24,516 nt of DNA from the NCBI GenBank assembly GCA_048173955.1, contig DBEYOB010000041.1:1-24516 (forward strand), written 5' to 3'. Origin of the DNA: CAZUFB01 sp048173955. GTDB lineage: Bacteria > Actinomycetota > Coriobacteriia > Coriobacteriales > UMGS124. Below the pieces are notes generated by a model. That model was not told where the DNA came from and did not search any database. It saw only the letters and a program-made list of their open reading frames with translations. This document shows positions 14,566 to 21,258 of the stretch, in pieces (position 1 is the stretch's first letter; each line of letters opens with the position of its first letter). The position numbers and the translations under genes were made by a program.

Positions 14566-15741
14566 CTACTCGGACAGTTCGGCGAGGCGTGCCGTGATGC
14601 GTGCCATGACCTCGGTGTAATACGCGGCGTCGGCAACCGACAGACTCTCGGAGTCGATCGCGTCGAGGCTTTGCATGACTTCGGCGTAGCGGGTCATCAT
14701 CGAGCTGTAGTCGACGAGCATCTGGGCGGTTGCCCCGCCATCCTCGTAGCGAAGCATGAAGTCGACGTACTCGTTGAAGAACGCCTCGTACTCGTCCATC
14801 GTCGCCTTGAAGGCGGGATCGACCGCATCCTCAGGAACCACGGAGTCGGATGCGGCGGACTCCGATGCGCCGTCGTCCTCCAGCGTGACGGCGGCATCCT
14901 GCCCGTCACCGGACACCGGCATGGTCTCCGCCGCGGGAACTTCATCGGTCGAAGCGGGCGTCTCGGACACCGCGTCGGCATCCTCCACACCGGCGGTCTT
15001 CTCGTCGGCAGGCTCCTGCGCCTCATCGGCCAAATTGACCCTGACGCGCACCGTATCGAAGCCCTCGTAGTCCAGGGACACGCGATCCCCCGCAAGGTTC
15101 TCCGCGCTGTACGAAGAGTCGTCGCGTCTGTAGTCCTCAGCAAACCCCGCAGCGGCGACCGCATCGCAGTACGCTGCGAAGCCATCCCGGTCCGTCTCGC
15201 CGACCAGGGCCTCAAAAGAGACGGCGCTGTCCCGCACAACCTTGCCGACGGTCGACTCCGGGGCCGGCACCAGCGCACCCGGGCCGCTCGTCGGCCACAC
15301 AAGCGCGCCCATCTCCTCGGGCGCCTCAAGGGACACGCTAAGGCTGTCATTGCCCCAAAGCGTGAGCTTCAGGGCATAGCCGTCTTCGGAATAGGCCTCA
15401 TAGGAGTCGGACAAGTCCTGCTGGGCGTCAACGGTGTAGCCAGCCTCCTTGCACGCTTCGAGGTAGACCCAGTAGTCATCCTGCGAAATCCCCTCGAGCC
15501 GCACCAGGAAACTATCGTCGCTGTTCTCGCGAATCTCGCCGCGCATCTTCTCCGGGGTCGGCAGCATGGTCGCCAGCCCCGTCTTGGGCCAGGTTAGCTC
15601 CGGGGGCCTTAGGAAGAAAAACCAGATGGCGGCGCATGCCACTACGAGCACGACGGCCACCTTGAGCAGCTTCGACATGCAGCCGCCCCGCCGCTTCTCC
15701 TTCTTGCTTCCCGATGAGCCCTCAACGGATTCCCACTCCAT
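14566..15741 (-). CDS. Membrane-anchored protein with duplicated domain (DUF6591-like, 391 aa)
   Basis: A short basic cytoplasmic N-terminus (KKEKRRGG) precedes one membrane span (about 24-44, LLKVAVVLVVACAAIWFFF). Outside lie two related ~80-residue units. The first begins WPKTGLATMLPTPEKMRGEI (from ~51) and the second WPTSGPGALVPAPESTVGKV (from ~147). Each continues with an SF..LVG/LEG strand, a D-Y/F-aromatic helix ending in AGY or AGF, and a final strand (LSVSLEAP, VRVRVNL). An acidic Ala/Asp/Glu linker (about 240-310) leads to a C-terminal helical part (DPAFKATMDEYEAFFNEYVD). This resembles DUF6591-type proteins as I recall them. The function is unknown. ATG 15741 follows AGGAGA. The gene shares its regulatory region with the divergent zinc-ribbon gene and converges on the kinase gene. 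Confidence 0.75.
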   Translation of the reverse strand: MEWESVEGSSGSKKEKRRGGCMSKLLKVAVVLVVACAAIWFFFLRPPELTWPKTGLATMLPTPEKMRGEIRENSDDSFLVRLEGISQDDYWVYLEACKEAGYTVDAQQDLSDSYEAYSEDGYALKLTLWGNDSLSVSLEAPEEMGALVWPTSGPGALVPAPESTVGKVVRDSAVSFEALVGETDRDGFAAYCDAVAAAGFAEDYRRDDSSYSAENLAGDRVSLDYEGFDTVRVRVNLADEAQEPADEKTAGVEDADAVSETPASTDEVPAAETMPVSGDGQDAAVTLEDDGASESAASDSVVPEDAVDPAFKATMDEYEAFFNEYVDFMLRYEDGGATAQMLVDYSSMMTRYAEVMQSLDAIDSESLSVADAAYYTEVMARITARLAELSE

Positions 15742-15792
15742 GCGCGTCTCCTATCTGCGAAAAATGCTCAGCTGTGTCAGCATGTTCTTCGC

Positions 15793-15863
15793 ATTGTGAC
15801 CCTAGGCGCCGTCGAATTCCTCAGTTGCCAACTGAGGAACCGAAGCCGCCGCCGGCCTATCAT
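15793..15863. promoter_or_regulatory. Divergent promoters around one 23-bp palindromic operator
   Basis: TTCCTCAGTTG (15817-15827) and CAACTGAGGAA (15829-15839) form a perfect 11-1-11 palindrome centred on C15828. On + a -10 TATCAT (15858-15863) starts 30 bases from the centre. On - a -10-like CACAAT (15798 to 15793) starts 30 bases from the centre the other way. The -35 positions (AGGAAC, AGGAAT) fall on the palindrome ends and do not resemble TTGACA. The site shares its 15-base core with 12536-12550. It would serve the genes starting at 15741 (-) and 15924 (+). Confidence 0.75.
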
Positions 15864-15923
15864 GAAACGTTAGCGCGCCGCGCACCTCGGGCGCGTTCGC
15901 AGACGCGAGACCAAGGGGGCGAC

Positions 15924-16529
15924 ATGGCAGGCTACACCCTTGCCGACAACGAGTTCGAGATTATGCGCACAGGCGGCGTCTTCCTGGTCGAAGGCGATGA
16001 GCGCCGACGACTCGACGAGCTGCTGCTCACCAATCGCAACCTCGTGCTCGTCGCCTCGCGCAAGCGTGGGCTGCTCGGCAGGGAGTCCTTCTTCAAGCGC
16101 TGCTCGCTCGCGCTGGTACAGGGCGCACGCGAGGGCCACCCCCAGGTGATCGTGGGCAAGGTCAAGGGAGACTGCCCACTGCGAATCGTGTTCCAGGACG
16201 AGACCATCTCGCTGCTCTTCCCTGGCAACTCCAAAGCGGTGGCCGCGACGTGGGGGCGCACTATGGAGCTCGCATGCGCGGGCGACCTCAAGGGCGCCCT
16301 GGCCATCGCAGCGCGCCCACCCGAGATAAACGCGCTCGTCGGCGGGGTCCAGGCCATCGTCGGCTCAGTGGCGTCCGCCGCAAGCAACGCAACCGGGCAA
16401 CAGGCGCCCCTCCCCGCGCCGGAGGCCGCCTTCGTGACAGCGCGCTGCCCTGGCTGCCATGCGCCGATAACGGGACCTAAAGGGTCGATCGTCGTCTGCG
16501 CTTGGTGCGGGACTGCCCAGACGCTCTGA
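15924..16529 (+). CDS. Zinc-ribbon protein with PH-like N-terminal region (201 aa)
   Basis: The first ~120 residues are beta-rich and read like a bacterial pleckstrin-homology-type fold. FLVEGDERRRLDELLLTNRN is followed by LVLVASRKRGLLGRESFF and a short helix AATWGRTMELACAG, the pattern of proteins that place a 'turn-on' ligand or membrane contact. A linker rich in Ala, Val and Ser (about 140-170) joins a C-terminal zinc ribbon with CPGC and CAWC pairs 17 residues apart. The ATG at 15924 follows an AAGGGGG stretch and lies ~55 bases from the predicted transcription start. The SPFH-SHOCT gene starts 26 bases after its stop, so the two form an operon. In Bacillus a zinc-ribbon protein (YdjG) and an SPFH protein (YdjI) occur with PspA; that parallel is suggestive only. 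Confidence 0.72.
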   Translation: MAGYTLADNEFEIMRTGGVFLVEGDERRRLDELLLTNRNLVLVASRKRGLLGRESFFKRCSLALVQGAREGHPQVIVGKVKGDCPLRIVFQDETISLLFPGNSKAVAATWGRTMELACAGDLKGALAIAARPPEINALVGGVQAIVGSVASAASNATGQQAPLPAPEAAFVTARCPGCHAPITGPKGSIVVCAWCGTAQTL

Positions 16530-16555
16530 CGGGACACCAAGCGAAAGGAGACGCA

Positions 16556-17749
16556 ATGGGCATCTTCGACGCACTGCGTGACTCGATCGGCGGCGTGGTC
16601 GCCGATCAATGGAAAGACATCGTAACCTGCGGGGAGTTCAACGAGCAGACGCTGGTCGCACCGGGGATGCGCAGGCACTCGCAGGACGGGCAGGGCAACA
16701 ATCGCGGCACCGACAACATCCTGTCGCGGGGTTCAATCATCCAGGTGCCTGAGAACACGGCGGCGTTCATCTTCAGCCAGGGCGGCATCGAGCAAGTCGT
16801 GACCGAGCCGGGCGGCTACGTCTACGCCGACGGCCAGGCAACCGTCCTCGCCGGCGACGGCGTCGGCAAGGCGCTTGTGGGGCAGACCCTCGAGCGTTTC
16901 GGGTTCTCAGGCATGACGCCCGACGAAAAACGCGTCGCCTTCCTCAACCTGCGCGAGATCCGCAACATCAAGTTCGGAACACGTGGACCGCTCGTCTACC
17001 ACGACCGTCACTACGGCACCGACCTCGAAGTGCACGCTTTTGGGACGTTCTCGGTGCAGGTGGCCGACCCCGAACGGTGCGTGCGGGGCTTTGTGCCCGC
17101 AAACGCCGACTTCTACGCGCTCGACATGTTCGAGGCGCGTTGCCAGCTCGTTGCGGAACTGCTCCACTCGTTCGCCGCTGCCGTCAACGCGCTTTCGGAA
17201 TCGTGCCGCGTCTCCCAGCTCCCCTCGCAAGCCGACGCCGTCGCCGCAGCCGTCCGATGTGACACCGGCAACGTGGGAAGCTGGGAGGAGCGCTTCGGCC
17301 TGCGGCTCGCCTCAATCGCACTCGAGAACATCGAGCTTTCGGACGCGTCGCGCGAGCTGGTGAACCAGTTCTCCGCGAAGAAGATGAGCGTCATGGCCTA
17401 CGAGGGCGTCTCGCAGCGCGCTGCCGACATCGCCGCCCAGCAGCTCATCGCCCAGGGAGTCCGCGACAACGGACTGGGCGACGGCGGCGGGATGCTGTTC
17501 GGCATGAACCTCGCGCAGGGCCTGCGCCCGCGCGACGCCGCATGGGTGGGCGGCGAACCCGCAGGGTCCACCGACGGCGAAGGCGATGGCGCCAGCAGGA
17601 ACGACAGGGGTGGCGTCGGCCAAGACGAGCGGCTTTCCCTCAGCGAACAGATCGAAGCACTCGAGAAGCTCAAGGGACTTGTGGACGCCGGCATCCTCAC
17701 GCAGGAGGAATTCGAGGCGAAGAAACACTCGGTACTCGGGATTGCATAA
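16556..17749 (+). CDS. SPFH-domain protein with C-terminal SHOCT (YdjI / virion-core-like, 397 aa)
   Basis: Starts at ATG 16556 with AAAGGAG 5 bases upstream. The N-terminus MGIFDALRDSIGGVVADQWKD is amphipathic and lacks a membrane span, as in the YdjI/'virion core protein' group of SPFH proteins. The SPFH core runs to about residue 290, with RGSIIQVPENTAAFIFSQGG, EPGGYVYADGQ and VFLNLREIRNIKFGTRGPL-like segments (here AFLNLREIRNIKF). It ends with a helical stretch (NQFSAKKMSVMAYEGVSQRA). A Gly/Asp-rich linker leads to a SHOCT domain at the C-terminus (about 362-397: EQIEALEKLKGLVDAGILTQ followed by EEFEAKK). Relatives associate with the membrane and, in Bacillus, with PspA. It is the second gene of the two-gene unit under the 15828 operator. 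Confidence 0.85.
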   Translation: MGIFDALRDSIGGVVADQWKDIVTCGEFNEQTLVAPGMRRHSQDGQGNNRGTDNILSRGSIIQVPENTAAFIFSQGGIEQVVTEPGGYVYADGQATVLAGDGVGKALVGQTLERFGFSGMTPDEKRVAFLNLREIRNIKFGTRGPLVYHDRHYGTDLEVHAFGTFSVQVADPERCVRGFVPANADFYALDMFEARCQLVAELLHSFAAAVNALSESCRVSQLPSQADAVAAAVRCDTGNVGSWEERFGLRLASIALENIELSDASRELVNQFSAKKMSVMAYEGVSQRAADIAAQQLIAQGVRDNGLGDGGGMLFGMNLAQGLRPRDAAWVGGEPAGSTDGEGDGASRNDRGGVGQDERLSLSEQIEALEKLKGLVDAGILTQEEFEAKKHSVLGIA

Positions 17750-17968
17750 CTCCTCGAGACGCTCTCGGTGACGAAACGCCCGGCACGCCGGCGAAAGCGC
17801 CTCGTCCCAGCTCGATGGCCGCAACCAGGTGCCGCTGCCCTGGTGCGTGGAAGCTCCTCCAAATAATCAGCAGAATGTATTAATCGCTTTGTGAAATGAA
17901 TAAGACACTCGCGCGCCTTGCTGCTCCTGACATTTTTCGAGCCTTACTCGTCCCAAAACGAGCATCCC

Positions 17969-19678
17969 TCACCCCAGCTCGATCCCCTCGATCAGGCTGA
18001 GCAACTCCTGGCGCGTGTGCACGCCCGTCTTGACGTAGACGTGGCGTATGTGGGATTTCGCCGTGTTGAACGACACGCTCAGCTCATCGGCGATGTAGCT
18101 GATGGTGCGCCCCTTCGCCAGCAGGAACAGCACGTCGCGCTCGCGCTGGGAGAGGCCGTAGGCCTCGGCGACGCGGAGGCAGCGTTTGGTGAAGGCCCCC
18201 GTGCGGTGCGCCGCTTCATCCTCGGTCGGCTCTCCGGCGTCGGGGCCGCGATGCCCGACCGCCGCATCGGCGCCAGCGTCCGGGGCGTCGGCAAACGCGG
18301 CAGTCCCTTCCGCCGCAGCCATGAAGGTGGTCCCTTCCTCCGTGCCAGCTTCCCCGTGCGGCCCGTCGGCCCCCTGGTCGGAACCCTTGTCGGCACCGCG
18401 CAGCACCGAACCGATCAGCCGGTCGTTGAACACGAGCATCGACACCACGAGCAGCGCGAACACCATGCATCCCGACACGATGACGACGATCGAGGGGTTT
18501 GCGGCCTGCTGGGCGATCAGCTGCGACCCGCACAGCCAGCCGAGCGTCGTCCCCAGCGCCGAGGCGCCCCTGCCCAGGCCGAACACGCGCACCGGCGACA
18601 ACCCCGACTTGTTCGAGACATGGGCGCACAGGCACCACACCACCATGATGAAGCACACGTAGGCGATGTTGATGAAGTGGTTCTCGAACACGCCGGTGCC
18701 GAGCAGCGGCATAATCGATATCCCCGCGACGACCAGGATGATTGCCGGATAGTAAAGGCGGCTGATGTCGAAGTCGTTCCCCAGAAACGAGACGAGCACG
18801 TACAGGACGAGCGCGATGAGCCCCGTCGCGAACACAATGAGGACGCCCTGCTCGTCGAGGGTGACAGGCGACTGCGTGAGCGTCGAGAAACCGCGCGTCA
18901 CACCGACGGCGGTGGAGAACACGCCGATGGCCACCACCAAACGGAAGAAGAACCACTTGGGCAGGGCCTGGGCACGCTGCGGGTGCTCGCGCTGAACGAC
19001 CGGCTCCTCGGAGGTCGTCATCGTGCACACCGCGGCCAAAACGGGCAGCAGCGCCGTCACCAGCAGCCCCGCCCCATGCGGAAGGCCGACGGCCAGAAAG
19101 TAAAACAGGCATGCGCAGCAGATTGAGGCGGCCGCGTACAGCGAGGCCCGGCGCGCCGAGACGGCGGAGTAGACGGCCCCGAGGCGCAGGGCGACCCAGG
19201 CCGTGCCCACGCCCGTCAGCACGCTCGAAACCAAGAACAGCGGGTCGGACGCCCCGCCGGCGGAGCCCAGCCTGACGCCCACCGTGCTCGCCGCTGCGAC
19301 CAGGGAGAGCGCGAACACCGCCGGGCGGCTCTCGACGATGCGGGTGGACACGCGGGTGAACACGGCCGCGAGGATAAGCATGAGCGCCAGCGCCGTGGTG
19401 GAGGCGAGGTACATGGCGAAGACGCTGTCGGCCCCCTGCCCCCCGCCCGTCGGATCGCCGACCAGGATGCTGCTGTTGTACGACAGCCAGATCCACGCAT
19501 AGTAGAAGCCGAAGCCGAGAAAGCGCAGGATCGGCCACTGCTCGTCGAGCTCGAGCATGAAACGCGCGAGCGGAGAGGGCTCGCGGACGACGACCTCCGC
19601 CTCCGCCGGGCCCTCCCCGCCCCTGTTCGCGACGCACCCCACGCCGCGCGGCTCTGCCTCTTTGCCCCTGTTCCGCAT
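17969..19678 (-). CDS. LuxR-family regulator with 12 membrane spans (569 aa)
   Basis: The architecture is as for the regulator at 5114, but the proteins are clearly different in sequence. After a ~45-residue soluble N-terminus there are about twelve hydrophobic segments (from PILRFLGFGFYYAWIWLSY to SIVVIVSGCMVFALLVVSML). A long Ala/Asp/Glu/Gly-rich linker of ~80 residues follows, then a LuxR/GerE helix-turn-helix (about 507-569) with YGLSQRERDVLFLLAKGRT and NTAKSHIRHVYVKTGVHTRQ. The ATG at 19678 is used; ATG 19558 (residue 41) is a possible alternative, since it starts just before the first span. The gene lies 64 bases downstream of the TorD-like gene on the same strand. It may be co-transcribed with the oxidoreductase cluster and regulate it, probably in response to the enzyme's substrate. 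Confidence 0.88.
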   Translation of the reverse strand: MRNRGKEAEPRGVGCVANRGGEGPAEAEVVVREPSPLARFMLELDEQWPILRFLGFGFYYAWIWLSYNSSILVGDPTGGGQGADSVFAMYLASTTALALMLILAAVFTRVSTRIVESRPAVFALSLVAAASTVGVRLGSAGGASDPLFLVSSVLTGVGTAWVALRLGAVYSAVSARRASLYAAASICCACLFYFLAVGLPHGAGLLVTALLPVLAAVCTMTTSEEPVVQREHPQRAQALPKWFFFRLVVAIGVFSTAVGVTRGFSTLTQSPVTLDEQGVLIVFATGLIALVLYVLVSFLGNDFDISRLYYPAIILVVAGISIMPLLGTGVFENHFINIAYVCFIMVVWCLCAHVSNKSGLSPVRVFGLGRGASALGTTLGWLCGSQLIAQQAANPSIVVIVSGCMVFALLVVSMLVFNDRLIGSVLRGADKGSDQGADGPHGEAGTEEGTTFMAAAEGTAAFADAPDAGADAAVGHRGPDAGEPTEDEAAHRTGAFTKRCLRVAEAYGLSQRERDVLFLLAKGRTISYIADELSVSFNTAKSHIRHVYVKTGVHTRQELLSLIEGIELG

Positions 19679-19742
19679 GGCTCACGCACCCATCCTCTAG
19701 TATCGAGCGCCATTATCGCATGCCAGGGGCGCTCGCAAGGCG

Positions 19743-20441
19743 CTATGCAGCGGCATTCACCACATCGGCCAAGTCGTCGAGAACGGCGCGTTCCTCCTCG
19801 AGCAGGCCGCGCACCAGGTCGGCGATGCCGTGGTAGAACTCGGTCTTGCAGAACCGGTCGATGTCGCCGGCAAAGGCGGGCAGCCAGTTCGCCAGGTGCT
19901 CCTCGAAGAAGGAGCGCTGGCGCTGCACGAGCTCGTCGAAGCGCGCGCCGTCGCCCGCCTCCAGGGCGTCGGCCGTCCGCTCGATGAGCGTCGCCATGAA
20001 CTGCATCTCGAAGCCGACGTGGTCCTCGGGCGTCGTGTTCTCCTCGGGCAGGTCGAGGCCCTCGGCGCGGTAGTGCTTGAGCGCGCCGTCGCGGGCGTCC
20101 TGCATGAGCAGATGGTCCTCGCTCGTGTAGACGGACTCGTAGGGCGGCGCCGTGATCTTGTCGTACTGGCCCGCCCCGAGGAACACGCGGGCGTAGTCGA
20201 CCGCGAGCTCCTGGCGCGTGCCGGTGTCGCGATGGCGCATGTACTCGGCGATGCGGGCGTAGCCCTCACCGATCGCCCCGCCGTCCTGGGGGAACCTCAT
20301 CGCGGCGACGGTCTCGATCTGCGCGTCGGTCAGCTCGTACAGAAAGATGCCCGCCAGAAAGCGGTAGAAGTCGGAGCGGGCCGCGCACGACGACGCGATG
20401 TCGCCCTTCAGCCCCTCGTCCATGGCAGCAATGTCGGTCAT
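19743..20441 (-). CDS. TorD/DmsD-family molybdoenzyme chaperone (232 aa)
   Basis: This all-helical protein has the two landmarks of TorD-type chaperones. One is PPYESVYTSEDHLLMQ (99-114), near the usual E-x-V-Y-x-S position. The other is PEDHVGFEMQFMATL (138-152), the conserved D-H-hydrophobic-x-E-hydrophobic-x-F-M helix. Upstream, YRFLAGIFLYELTD matches the family's N-terminal helix. Such proteins hold the catalytic subunit, and often its Tat signal, until the molybdenum cofactor is inserted. The Tat-dependent oxidoreductase at 21248-23956 in the same gene run is the obvious client. ATG 20441 follows GAGGGAGA; the longer frame to 20522 is Arg-rich and unlikely. It is separated from the ferredoxin gene by 214 bases that contain a strong hairpin. 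Confidence 0.88.
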   Translation of the reverse strand: MTDIAAMDEGLKGDIASSCAARSDFYRFLAGIFLYELTDAQIETVAAMRFPQDGGAIGEGYARIAEYMRHRDTGTRQELAVDYARVFLGAGQYDKITAPPYESVYTSEDHLLMQDARDGALKHYRAEGLDLPEENTTPEDHVGFEMQFMATLIERTADALEAGDGARFDELVQRQRSFFEEHLANWLPAFAGDIDRFCKTEFYHGIADLVRGLLEEERAVLDDLADVVNAAA

Positions 20442-20504
20442 TGGTCTCTCCCTCATCCCTTCGCCTATGAGTCGCCGGCCACGCGCCGCGCGCGTCGCGG
20501 ACCG

Positions 20505-20563
20505 CGGCCGGGCGGGCGCCACCGGAAAGATGCGAAGGGAGTCCGGTGGCGCCCGCCCGGCCG
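20505..20563. repeat. Strong 22-bp-arm hairpin between ferredoxin and TorD genes
   Basis: The left arm (20505-20526) and right arm (20542-20563) are exact inverted copies over 22 bases, very GC-rich (core GGCGGGCGCCACCGGA), with a 15-base loop. There is no T-run on either side. On the minus strand it lies after the ferredoxin gene and before torD. It could therefore act as an RNA stability element or a U-less terminator that lowers expression of torD and the regulator relative to the enzyme subunits. Confidence 0.65.
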
Positions 20564-20655
20564 GCCGCCCCCACGACGCGCAGGTCGCGAAGGGCGGCTC
20601 GGCCTCAGGCGGTCGTTCTCAGGACGGCGGCGCCGTCAGATGGCGAACCTGGTAC

Positions 20656-21258
20656 CTAGTTGGCGAACTGCTCGGCGGTGAGCTCCTGCCACTCGCCGTG
20701 CATACTCGTCATGATGTACTTCGTGAGCGGGCCGTTGCCCGAGTCGGGCAGCGTGTGGATCGCGGACTCGTCGTACTTGGCGAGCTCCTTGCTCACGTCG
20801 GACTCGGGGTCGTCGAGGTCGCCGAAGAAGCGGGCGCCGGCGGCGCAGCTCACGACGCACGCGGGCTTCTCGCCGTCCTGCAGGCGCTGGACGCAGCAGG
20901 TGCACTTCTCGACCACGTTGGCCTCGGGGTTGTAGGAACGCACGCCGTAAGGGCAGGCGTCCATGCAGGTCTGGCAGCCGATGCAGGTCTCGTGGTCGAT
21001 CAGCACGAGGCCGTTCTCCTCGTCGCGGTAGGAGGCGCCGGTGGGGCAGGCCGCGATGCAGGGGGCGTTCTCGCACTGCTGGCACATGACGGGCAGCGGG
21101 TAGCGGACCATGTCGGGGTACTCGCCGACGGGGCCGACCATCAGGACGCTGTTCCAGTTCACGCCCAGCGGGACGTTGTTCTCCATCTTGCAGGCGACCT
21201 GGCATCCGTAGCAGCCGATGCAGCGGTCGACGTTGACAACTAAGCAGTTACGCGCCAT
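20656..21258 (-). CDS. DmsB-like ferredoxin subunit with four [4Fe-4S] sites (200 aa)
   Basis: This is an electron-transfer subunit. Four Cys groups are visible: CIGCYGCQVAC (13-23), CQQCENAPCIAAC (59-71), CIGCQTCMDAC (92-102) and KCTCC with CVVSC (118-138). They are paired as in DmsB, NrfC and PhsB proteins, where the four clusters form a wire from the catalytic subunit. There is no Tat signal, so it is probably exported in complex with its partner. The ATG at 21258 overlaps the end of the oxidoreductase gene by 11 bases and has GAGGA upstream, so the two are translationally coupled. A further in-frame ATG at 21270 is possible. The C-terminal ~50 residues (from GDLDDPESDV) are polar and without Cys. 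No membrane anchor subunit is encoded in the window. Confidence 0.92.
   Translation of the reverse strand: MARNCLVVNVDRCIGCYGCQVACKMENNVPLGVNWNSVLMVGPVGEYPDMVRYPLPVMCQQCENAPCIAACPTGASYRDEENGLVLIDHETCIGCQTCMDACPYGVRSYNPEANVVEKCTCCVQRLQDGEKPACVVSCAAGARFFGDLDDPESDVSKELAKYDESAIHTLPDSGNGPLTKYIMTSMHGEWQELTAEQFAN

Noticed and set aside
15835..15863. GGAAC at the palindrome edge as a -35 box of an ECF sigma factor promoter
   Set aside because: The match is part of the palindrome arm, the kinase copy has AGAAT instead, and the -10 boxes look like housekeeping-sigma hexamers. An activator site explains all three better.
17915..17965. Small hairpin CTCGT/ACGAG in the convergent gap between the SPFH-SHOCT gene and the second LuxR gene
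   Set aside because: It is only 5 bp with no T-run in the right place for either gene, so it is not called as a terminator.
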